64,000 nt of DNA from Promerops cafer. Its lineage: Eukaryota; Chordata; Aves; Passeriformes; Nectariniidae. The notes below the pieces were generated by a model. That model was given only the letters and a program-made list of their open reading frames with translations, did not search any database and was not told the DNA's origin. Position 1 is the stretch's first letter. Each line of letters opens with the position of its first letter. Below are positions 27,001 through 39,000 of this stretch, in pieces. The stretch lies in assembly GCA_013398275.1 (NCBI GenBank), contig VZSE01003090.1, positions 248,001 through 312,000 on the forward strand, written 5' to 3'. The position numbers were made by a program, and so were the translations under genes.

Positions 27001-30000
27001 GGCTCTTGGTGTGCTATTGCTCATATGGTAAGTCTTGATAAAAATTGTTACAATTAAAGGTGATTTAAGGTATGAGGTTCTTTCTGGCATTGGTTATCCT
27101 TGCAGTTTGGGGTTATTGCTATAATGCAGTGGATCAAGCAGATTGCTTCTGCTTGTCTTAATACTCTACTGTGAAGTAAAGGTTACTCCTTTGAAACCAG
27201 TGGATAGAAAAGGATTAATTTTTACTCTTAGAAGCTTCTAATTTTTACATAAAATAAGAAATAAAAGTACAGGCACCGACTGCCATGTTCTGTCAAAACA
27301 GTGATTCTGATGTAATATTTTTAGTTACCAATTTAGGCTTAATATTGTTACACTTACTACTATCCAACGTGGACAAATGTAGTCCTGAGAATCTGTGTTC
27401 TGGTGTTTACTTCACTTTCTGGTTTTTGGAGCTCTGATACATGGAAAATGCAGGTGGAACTTGGAAATACTTTACCCAAGGAAGCAAATATTTTCTTGAC
27501 TTGTGAATGTTTGAACTTGACTGTTTCAGAAAAAATTTCACCTCCCTTCTTCAGAATAAAAGATTGTTAATCCTAGCTCAAAATACAAACTTCAAGTGTT
27601 TATTCACATTTCTGTTTTTTGTTAATTGTGTAATTTACATTATAACTGAGTTTCAATACCCTCTTTTTAATTTTCTCTGCTATTGGCTAGCCTATATATA
27701 AAATAAAACCTCCTTCACCCCCTCTGCCCTGCACTCCTGAGCTTGACAAATTACTTGGTGCTTCACAATCATCCTGTCTCAGTGGCCATCTTCTCCTGAT
27801 AGAGCAGTAAGCTTGATTTTGTGGCCTGCATCCTAGAATTGTTTCATCTAATCAATTTTGTATTCTCCTGTCACATTTCCTAGAGTGTTGTATAAAGTTG
27901 GAAGGTTTTGTATCCATTGGCGCTTGCATTTTTCCCCAGGCTGATTAACTGCTTTGTCTCAGGATGTTTTTTTAGAGAAATGACCAACATTTGTGTTTTC
28001 CCATATATTTGCCAAGACCAAATGATGTTGATCTTGGGTGATGGTGCGTACTGTAAAAACTTAGCTGGTGTTTTGTCTTCTATTGCTGAGACCTGTAAAC
28101 TAGCAGGGAGTTTATTTTTTAAAAATGGAATAGACCTTGTGCAACCTCTTCAGTCACTCTTACGCCAGCTTTTAATCGTCTTCATATTTGTGTTTGTCTG
28201 CTGTATCAACTGTCTCTGTTTTGTACTTTGAATGTATGAGTTTTTAGTATTGACATAGGCTTTTTCACCAAACACACCCTAAATTTGACGGTCTCAAAAC
28301 TGATTTTACTTTTCAGTGGCCAGGGCTGCTGAGGTCTTTCATTTGTGGAAGGGGTAATTCTGTTACAGAAGGTGTTTCACTGACGAGCGCAGACAGAGCA
28401 GAGATGGGGGGTTGATATTTTTGCAGTTGAGACATACTTTGAGGAATTTAGTTTTTGTTCTCTTATTGTACTGCCTGCTGTTAAAATATTTTTAAATTAC
28501 CCTCTAATCAACACTGCAACAATCTCTTCACATTAAGCAGCATAGAAGAAACTCTTCTATTTTTTTTTTTTTTGCTTTTCTGAATGTCTGTTTGAATAAT
28601 TTGCCAAGTATTTAATATTTTGATAGGCCTTTGGCATCAGTTCTGTAAATTGGATGTTGCAGTTGTTAATACTGATGATTTAAAGTCCTCAACCATAAGT
28701 TTTAACACCCTCTGGCTGAATAGTACCTGATGAGTCTGGCGGTCACAGAGCAGCTATTTTTTCACCAGATCAACTCCTAATGCGCTATGCCAACAGAATT
28801 AGATGGCAAACATCTCAATCGTGAGGCCGGCGTTCGGGGTGTGCTGTGCCCAAACCTCCTTCCATCCGACCCCTTCCTCCCGGCGCGGCGTCCGCGCCTC
28901 CGCCGCTCACCAGCAGGTGGCAGCACGGCGCCGCGGCGAGCGCCCGGCCCGGCTCGCGGCAGCGGTGCGATCTCAGCTTCCTTTAATTAGCCTTAATGAG
29001 CGACACTGAAGGTGTACTCGCAATGGCTCATTATCGTGTGAAAACTAAAGCTGATGCTGATGTGTTCAGAGACTAAAAAATCCTGTTATAGACAGAGTAG
29101 ATAAAGCTGTTATAGAGTTAATTGATGTCAAAAAATGAAGCAGGACAGTGCATTGTCCTGTATGTCAAAGTGATGGTATGTCATCGTCTATGAGAGATTA
29201 TTTGTATCTTAAGTGGACTAAGAAATCACCTATCATTTTGGTGTCCTGAACATAGCTTTATTAAAAGCAGAGTGTTTCTTATCATTTACTACTAAGGCAG
29301 TTTAAGAAAATAGATTCTCTTCCAGTAAGGCCAGAAGGAATCGTTGTGATGAACCTGTCTTGAGCTGCCTGCATTGATGACTGTTTTGCATTAAGAGGTA
29401 ATTTTAGAATTGCCAACTGTATGTTAGGTTGTTCCAATTGTAAGGATTTTAACTTATCTCTTGGCAAATCTTACACGTTGCTTGTTGCAGTGTTTAATTA
29501 ACTTCCCTGTTAACCTTCTTGTGCCTCCCTAGTCTGTCTAGCTTCAAATTAATCTTTTGTTTTTTTATCTTCAAGACCTTTGTTTCCTATGTTAATTATA
29601 GAAGTTTCCTGTATTTTCTTCTTGTATTTTCTGCTATTATTTACAAGTTACCTATTTTGCCTCAAAGTTTGTTTCTAAGTATATTTTGACATTTATAGAC
29701 TAAGTATAGTGCATTGATAGTACTTTTGCCCTTCAAGCCTGCATTCAGCTGCGGTCTTTTTCGAAGTTGTATCTTCCTATGGAAGTTTTCAGTTCTGTAA
29801 ATATTACTTGTTTACATTTTGCATATATATATATGTGTGTGTGTGTGTATAAATATGACTGTTTCAGTTCAATTAATGACTTATTTGCCTGTGCCCTGCT
29901 CACATAGTGGTAGAAGTATCTTGTCACTGTTTTAGATTTGCCATGCCCCCAGTTCATCTCACTTACTTATTCTTTACTGATGAAAAAAATATGAAATGAT

Positions 30001-33000
30001 GGGGACATAAGACTGATGCTTGGTTAAATATAAATATTTTATTTATTGTCTAGTTCTGTATGTGCACCAATAGGAATTTCTCTTACTAGTGCTGTGAATC
30101 CCCAGTCACATCTCCATAAGAAGAGTTTAACAGAGCCCTGGGAAAAGATTACATTTGTGTTATAATCCAGACACTAACTTGTGGCCTGTTAACTAAATTG
30201 ATTTTCTGAGTTAAAGTCTCCAAAAATCATACTGGTGACTCATATTCCAATATCTTTTTTCCAGCAGATACTGCTTTGAAATACATGATTGATAATAACA
30301 GCTCTCCTCCCATTGAGAAATTATTCACTTTAGAGTTTATTGATTAGAGCTCTTCAAACTGAACTAAGGTTTTGTTCTGTGGAGTAAAATGGTTCTGGCA
30401 TCTACATGGCAGTTTTCATTCCACTTCACTTGTGCTTTCCTTTGCTGCCACCTGCACAGCCCATCTTGTCCCAGCTGTGAAGGCCTTGCTTTTCCCAGCA
30501 TGGTGGCCTAGCTGAGTAACTCTGGTGCTGACATGCTCTTGAATATCTGCTTGATGAGTTTTTCTGTCCCTTTAAGCACTCTGCATATGCTGGGGTGTGT
30601 CTTGATGTGCAGAGCCTTCTAAAATGTTAATGCTGGAAATGTTTACCATTTGTAGCTTTAAAATAAAAAAAAAATCTTAGTTTAAACAGGTCTAGCCTGC
30701 ACTTTACAGTTTTTATACATTTGTTCTGACAGTTTAGTAACACAGGAAATGAATTGATCCCCTATGGGCAACAAAATGTTTATTAGCTAGTGGATTCATA
30801 TACAGCGTTTAAACTACAGCTTTTGGTATACATTTGAAGTATATTGATACTTATATGCAGCTGAAAAATTACTTGGTAAATAATAAAGGGGTTTGTTTTC
30901 TTTAGTGACTGTCAGAGGTACACAGTGGGCAGGGACATCGCTCTTGAAATGCTTGAAAAAAAATATGCAGGGCTTCCATGTCTGTACTTGCAAATACCAT
31001 CCTTCAAAGAATAAAGTGATGTCTTCAGAAGCAGCTTTGGGTTGCTATCCTTAAGTGAATATACTTTGTTAAGGCTTTTTGGTTGTTTAGTATATAGTTA
31101 TGCACCACCTTGCCATGTCAATGAAATGCATTTTCAGCTTTAAAAATCCCCATAAATTGGAGTGGTCACTTTTGTCCTAGCCCAAAAAAATTACAAAATT
31201 TCTTTACTGCTTTTCTGACTTACTGATCTTTGTGGCTAGATTTTGCCAGTGCATCAAGCATGAATGTGTGTTGGCTGTGGAATCTGTGTCTGTGTGTTAC
31301 TTTCTGGGCAAACTCAGGAAAAAAATTCCTGATCATGGATCTTACGTTATTTCTTACAAAGAGCTTATAACTCTTTTGGACTGCAGCATATTCCATCTCC
31401 TTTCACTCTGCTTGTGTGGCTCTAAGAGACCAGAAGGGAAAGTTCCTGTTCATTTGCTGCCTGTATGTCTCTGAATGTGCTGCTGACTGATGAGTTGTGC
31501 TTCATCCTGAGAACTTCGAAATTAGAGAATTGCAAATATGTCTTGTTTCAATTTTGTGTTTTCCAATTCCTATGCTTGCTGAAGAATCTGCATTAAAAAA
31601 ATATAAAAATTACTAAGCAGCTGCTGATTAGGATGCTGGGCTGAATTCTGACATTTAGTGAATTGAGAGTTAATGTCAAAATGGCATTCTCTTACAAGAG
31701 ACTAGTAATTGCTTTAGTTTTTGTGGACACTTGGGTTTGCCAAGGTCATCTGGCTTTCTCAGATTCTTGGGTCTGCAAGATTTAGTTCTCATGTTTTATT
31801 TGTGTCTGTCTTGAGTATATTGTTCTTGAAAGAGCAAGTTGTGGCGGGGGGAGAAGTGCCTTTTCTCCAGGCAATGATGTCATTAGACATCCCTGTTGGG
31901 AAGCAGTCTTATTCTAGATATGCCCAATATTGCAAGGTCACTGCTACGTGTTCTTATTCAACCACACTTTCTTGGTGAAGTTAGAGCATGTGTAGATGTA
32001 GTCCTAAAAATGCAGGCTTTGCACCTTTGACTAAATCTGTGCTTGGGCTTTTAGTTAAAACCTTTTGTGCCAAACAAAATGTAACAAGTTGGATGTTATC
32101 AGTGGTGTTTGATCAGTCTAACACATCTGTTCTTTTCAAGATAGTCCTGTTCTTGCTTCAGTTATTAATGACTTCAGTGTTGCTTTGTCTACCATTTTTC
32201 TGTTGTTTCTCATCAAAGAATGCCTTAGGCATTCCTCATGTGTGGATATCTCAATCTAGCTTCTGTAAGAAATGCAAAATTTTTTGTGATGAAACATTCA
32301 GTTTTCTCCCCAAGCCTCACTGATTAGCTAGATGGTTCTGATATTGCTGTTAATATTCCTACCTTGTTTTGTCTGCTGAGGGACTTTTTTCCTCTTGCAT
32401 TTCATTGAGGAAAAGGCTCCAAACTTGCATTTCACACACTGTTCTGATCCTACATTTGCGTGTTGAATATTCTTTAAATGAAGATTATGGCCTGGGCTTG
32501 AAGCTCTAGGGTTAGCTTTTTTGAAATGCTTCTAGTGCTTCTGAACATTTTTACAAAACCTTTTGGTTTACATTTACTACATAGATTAACAGAGCATGAT
32601 AAGAATTTGGTGGTTTTCTTAGACTTGTTAGCAGCTTTAATAACTGATAGCTCAGGGATCCAGCTTTGAATATGCCTCACTTCCCATGCCGAGTGCTTCT
32701 TCATAGATCTGTTTCAGGATAGACTAGGGCCAGCACATTTTACATGCCTTCAGCCCATCCAAGTTACCACTCCTTGCTCTCTTGCACCGCTTGATTATCC
32801 CAGTTTTCTCTTCTAACATTCCCCCAACCTGATACTGGCATGGAGTTATCAAAGTGCCACTCTCTACAGCTCCCTGAAAGGAGGTTGTAGCCAGGTCAGT
32901 CTTTTCTCCCAGGCAGGCAGTGACAGGTCTCAGGCTGCTAGGGGAGGTTTAGGTTGGACATCAGGAGGAATTTCTTCACAGAAAGGGTGATTAGACATTG

Positions 33001-36000
33001 GAATGTGCTGCCCAGGGAGGTGGTGGAGTCGTGGTCCCTGGAGGTGTTTAAGGCAAGACTGAACGTGGCACTCAGTGTCTGGTTGACACGGTGGTGTTCA
33101 ATTGTAGGTTGGACTCGATGACCTCAGAGGTCTTTTCTGACCTGATTGACTCTGTGATTCTGTAATTCCTTCATGATTTGTTCTTATCGTTTCTTAAGTT
33201 GGAGAAAAAAACCTGCTATCTGGAGACAAATCCACAGACAGACTTTGGGAATTATGTGGAATTATGTGTGTAGCTCTTCCTGGAATCGAGTGCTTTCAGC
33301 AATTCTGAAACCTCAGATATGGAGGTACTGGTGCGCTCCTTACCTGGGCCTCCTGTGGCCAGTGCCATCTCCTGTTGAGATGGGCAGTGGGGTTGTCCAC
33401 ATCTGGAGGTTTTAAACACAGTTCTTGACTTCTCCTCAGGCTGCAGGCTGCTTGATGTGGGGATATGCTTTGTTCCCCTAAAACAAAGGAAACTTGTGCA
33501 GAAAATATGATACCAAATTGAGCTTCCTTTAGGTTTTGTTTCTCAATTTTACTTCTTAAAATGAGAGGCGTATTTGAGCCCTCAAATTTTGCTGCTTGCA
33601 TGCAACTGTAGGTAATTGTATGTATTCAAGTTACCTTGAATAAATTTATCTGAAAGCTCTGGTTTAGTCTATTTTTGCCCCCCCCACAGATTTATACATG
33701 TAGATGCGTGTTTAAGGCCATGAAAATGTGTTGACTCCCAGTTCGATGGTAAACCCCAGTTTAGGTTGAAAATCAATATGGAAAGAGCAGTGTTAACTTC
33801 TTTTTTGGTGCATTGCCAGTGAGAGTTCTACATCAGCATTTCATGGTCCAACATTTTCAACGTTTTTTCTTTCCCCCCCTTCCCCTATGTGTGAAATTTC
33901 AGCAGATTGTTATGCAAAGCAGTTTTGTGTCTCAGTGTGACTGGGGAGACAGCTGTTCGGCCTAATGAGGAGTGCGAGCACCACAGCATTTCTGGTGATT
34001 GAGACCCACGGAGGGAGCAGGATGTTCGAGGCCAGGCAGTGGTGTGTGGTGAGGAAGTGCCACGCTGTCAGCTGGAAGTACACGCTCGGCTGCTCCCTAT
34101 GACAAGATAAATGAGTTTTGCTGGGGTTTGGCGGGGGCTGGAGCTTTTTTGGAGAATAGTTGTAGCACACCAAATTCCCTGTGGGACCCACAGTTTGAAG
34201 TGTCATAAGACTGCTTCCTCTTTGCTTGTTTCTTTTTTTTTCTTCTTTAATGTCCTACAATACCTGTCATCTTTTTGAGTTATTAAAAATCTAATGTCTT
34301 CTAGCATTCAATTAACATGGGGGCTGATGATCTTTTGTTGACGCTTTTTATTGATTTAGCCAAGGGGTTGCTAACCAGAGTTTTATCTGGGTTAGAACAA
34401 ACCGAAGACTAATACAAACAAAAATTAAATCTAGCCACATGAAAATAGAGGAAAAAGGCTTTTTTTAATTTTTGTGATATGGATGGGGTTATGGAGGCAA
34501 TACTCTTGAATGGTTATTTGTTTATTGGCTGCTTCTGTTAACTTCTTTCTTCCCACAGACTTTGCATCCCTTTCTTCCTTCTCACCATTCCCCTTTGTTG
34601 GGCTGAAATCCTGGTTTAGTTAATAAGTAGGAAGTGGCCTTTCTTCTTGTTACTATTTTGTTTTAATTAAAAAACCAAATAAACACAAAACCAAGAAAAA
34701 AAATTGCTGAGATGCATCTGTCATGTTAAGAGATGCCCCAGTAGGAGTATCAGAGGACACAGAATGTAATTTGTACTGCATAAGATCTACGAATGCAGCA
34801 CTTGCTCATGTTTTAAGTCAGTAATGTTGAGCATGTTTTTGAATTTAGATGCATATGATTTTTATAACATGAACTCATTATGTTCCACTTTAAAATAAAA
34901 ACAAAATCAAGAACCCACTTTGTCTTTACTCAGATAAGTGTAAGTGCTTATAACCCTCCCCAGAGTTGTGAGGTTTGTGAGAATGGTACTGTTTTGGCCT
35001 TTCTGGACTGTGTTGTTAAGTTACTTAAAACTTCAGGCCTTGCAGTCCTATTTTGAAAATGAGATGTCTTTGAGAATTGAATTGAGTGTTTCCCTTAGAA
35101 GAGTCTATGCTTCATTTTTGTAAAAGCACAGGGAATGTTATGCAGACATCCATATACTGTTTGCTTTGGAAGTGGGACCAAAATTCTTAGTCATAAACAC
35201 TGGGTTCAGTAAGAAGTGCTTTTATATTTAGCTATTAAATTCAAAGCTTCTTATGTAAAAGATTGTTTTCACTTGCAAATAGTGCACATGCCAGCCTGCA
35301 GGGCCTTGCAGGGCCAAGCTGAGGGTGAATGGAGGGCAAAGACCACTAAGCACCTTTAAAGTTGTCACTAAAAACAGACCAGCAGCTTTCCCTTTGCCTT
35401 TCTATAATTTGCCCTCTTTCCAGAGAGCTACAGAAGAATTTCATTGCATTTTTATTTTACAAACTTTTGCTTGGTGTACCCAGTAAAATCTAAACAGTTA
35501 AGCTGAAAAGAGTAAGTTAAGCTGGAAAGGATTTTGTTATCTTTTGAGAGTCTTTGGAGGAGCAGGAAGGATTGAGCTAACCTGGGGTTGGCATTCTGTT
35601 TTCCTGGCAATAGTTTTGAATGTTTTCATTTAAAAATGATAAATCTAAGGATTAGAGAACCTTATGTGGTCAAAGAAACTTAACCATGTTTGAAAGTGAT
35701 AAATGATAAAGCAAAGCCAATATGAGATCAAAGAAGCTGGAAAGCTCTTTAAAGTTTTGGAAAAAAGCACTCAAAAGTGGAGGGTTATTTTAAGACAGTT
35801 TCATAACGTATTCCAGCTGTAATTGGAATAAAATGTATGATGGGAAAAGAGATCAGATTTGTTTGTTGGCAGCAGAATACTAAAGCGCAGTATATTTATT
35901 CACCTGGAGATTTTCTATGACTTGAATTCCTTATGCTGTTGTGTGCTAGGAAGTCTCCCAATGTGTGTGGAAATTAAGGAGATTGAATAGAGAATTTTAA

Positions 36001-39000
36001 ACTTATAAACATTGCTTCAAATGTGTTGCAGCAGTATAGAGATTAGTAAAAGCCTGAAATTTTTTTCTGAGCTTCTTTGTGTAAAGAACTAGTGAGAAGT
36101 GCAGATGCTGATAAATTTAAAGGAGTTTGGGCTGGTAGGAGAGGAGTTTGGTGGTAAGAACATGCCAGCTGTATTGTGCAGCAGCTTGACTGCATGAGTG
36201 AGTTTTCTTCCCAAATAAGAAGGTGCCTGATGAAAGAGACTCAGCAGTTGTGGCCTTCATGTATGTTTTAACTTTTTGACTTTTTGTTCATAAAGTCCAC
36301 AAGATTAGTCAAAGACCTCTTGGTTCTTTCTGTAATCATCTCCCTGGTGGCTTAGCTGCAGTCTAATAATGTGTTAGGAAACTTGGTATCATGAATAAAG
36401 TGGGCCTTCATCCTAATTAAAACTTAATTTGGTGTCAATTTAAATTAAGAGGCTTGCATAAACTGGTCCATTGTGACCTGGCTTGTGCTAATCTTAATCA
36501 GCAGCTTGGATAGGACATGAATTCAAATTCCTGCAGAACAACTAAAGTGACAGTAACAACTGACAACTTAAATTAAAATTACTAAATTCTAAGAAATTGA
36601 TGTGCATGACCCAAGTTACAAGATAGGTCACTAAATCAAACCTGTAGAAACAGAATTGAGAAGCCTTCCCTAATGATTGTAAGGAGAGACAAAAATGCTT
36701 TGTTAGTACATTATGTGGGCAGAAAATAACTGTCTTTGAGTTGGGAATTCACACAATTACAATGAAAATTGTAGTACAAAACCTTTTAATTGGTTAATAT
36801 GAAATAAAGGTAAAATATTTAAAAATAATCATAGAATCATCATGAAAATTGTTTGTTTGAGCCCAGTATATTGATGATATACTGTTACCTGAAGCTGTAA
36901 AATACGAAGATAATAAAATTCTAAAATAAAGTTCTTTATAAAATAGCTTCTGGAAGTAATATGTTGCACTTTCAATTGCTAGAAATATTCTCATGAGTCT
37001 TTCTCTGACTGCCCTTGTGCATTTCTAGGCATAGTAGGTAAAATTTGAAGAACTGTATGCTTGTACCTCTTACTACTACTTGCCATTTTTTATCTCTCAG
37101 ACCTTAGCTGCTTGTAAAACAGGACTAGAAATCACAATTAGAGATTGTTAGATTGCTGTAGCTATTGGTAGTGGAGCTGTACTGGAGACTCTGTGTGTGG
37201 ATTACAGCATGTTCATGTGTGTGTACAGAATAGCTTTAGCTACATCTCAGGTGTTTGGGACCTCCTCAGTATCTGTGCAGTGAATGAAAACATCTGGGAT
37301 AGTTCTACAGAAATCTTTGGATGGAAAGAAAAGCTTGGTTGCTGATCTCAAATCACTTAAGAAGAAGATCTGTACTCTATGCTGCTAATTCAGTTGGGTT
37401 GTGGGATAAACCTGCTGGACATTAGTGCAGAGCTTCAAAAGTGAATTCAGGTTTCAAGACCGGGCCTGTTTAGCTTGTGTCAGAATCAGTGGAATATGAA
37501 AGATGCTTCCAGAATGAGTCTCTGCTGTTGGGCTGCTTCTCTTAGCACTTGGGCCAGTAAAGCCCCCTTCCCCTTAAGTGTCATAGCTTCTTGTAAGTAT
37601 ATTTTTTTATTCAAAAATAACTGCTTGGAATTTTAAAATTTCAGATTACTCTGCTTAAACAAACAAACAAAAAAGACAAGCTACATGAAGTTTAGAGTTT
37701 GACATCTTTGTATTTACTCCTGGTTGTTTAGCACTGTGACATCTGCAGTTTTCACTGTGGGAGACAATGTTGTTTCTGGTAGTGATGACCGTACAGTAAA
37801 AGTCTGGGATCTGAAAAACATGAGGTCTCCTATTGCAACAATCCGCACAGATTCTGCAGTCAACAGGTAAGCAGATCTCTGACTTACTGCTTTGCTTAAT
37901 TCATGCTTTGTTAATTAATTATTAATTTCTTTCACAAGTGGGAATGGTTTTAAGCTGTGCTACAGAGGTTTAGACTGGACATTTCTTTCCTGAGAAGGTG
38001 GTCAAATCCTGGAACAGGCTGTCTAGAGAGGTGGTTGATACACCAAGCCTTCCAGTATTTAAGAGGTATTTGGACAATGCCCTTAATAACATGCTTTAAG
38101 CTTTGGTCAGCCCTGAATTGGTCAGGTAGTTGGACTGGATGATTGTTGCAGGTCCCTTTCAACTGAAATAGTCTATTCTATTAATTCACTGAATATACAT
38201 TTATTTTTTGTCCCTGACATTAAAGTTGAGATTTATAAGAATTTGAAAAAGGTTTGAAATGGTTTTATAAAGTGCAGGTGTGATCAACATTAATTTTTAG
38301 TAAGTACATTACTTTTAAGAAATTTTCTATAAGAAAATGCAGATGTTAAGGCTATTTGAGGATCTAGTACAATAGAAAATACCTTAATGGTTGTATATTT
38401 TTTCCTCTTTCCATTTGTGAATTCTCGACAGGAAAAATTCAGCTGCCTCCCTTCCCGTGAGCTTAAATTTGTGCTGTCAGTTTCTATTTGCCAGGCTCGT
38501 TGTTTCCTACACAGCCTCCTTTTGTGCCTTCTCTGCAGGATTAACGTGTGCGTTGGCCAGAGGATCATCGCCCTTCCCCACGACAACCGGCAGGTTCGAC
38601 TGTTCGACATGTCAGGGGTGCGGCTGGCGCGGCTCCCTCGCAGCAACAGACAGGTACCTGCAGAGCTGAGCTAAAAGCTGAGCAAATGCTGAGCGGCACT
38701 CATCTGAATAAATATGCTGCTAGTTATTGAAAATAACCAACAGGCCAATATGAAACACACTAAACTTTTTTATTGGAGTTGGAAATGGTGTTTCAAATGA
38801 ATATCATAATTTTTCCCCTTACTGAAGTGAGACACATATCTGCCTTCTCTATGCAATTGAAAAAGTGTGTAAAAGCATTTCAGAGGTGTTTTAATGTCTC
38901 AGTGTGAATTGTGTCAGAAAAACACCTCACTGTGAGATTTAACGGTGATTTTCTCATGGTGTTTTTTTTAAATTTTTTTCTTTTTTTTTTTTTTTAAATT

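Larger units (their letters stand above)
26814..37731 (+). other. WDR37: Largest WDR37 internal intron (10.9 kb)
   Basis: GT-AG intron that splits WD repeat 5 inside the codon of Asp369. It contains a CpG-dense islet (28820-28990), a TA/TG microsatellite (29823-29850) and a CR1 fragment (32915-33168). Poly(T) runs occur near 28558-28573. The rest is AT-rich unique DNA with no recognised exon or RNA gene. Confidence 0.85.

Noticed and set aside
30441..30460. GCCACCTGCAC string, considered as a reverse CTCF motif
   Set aside because: It matches only about 9 of 12 core positions on the - strand.
36825..36850. 'catagaatcat' string, considered as a CR1 tail
   Set aside because: No further CR1 sequence follows on either side.
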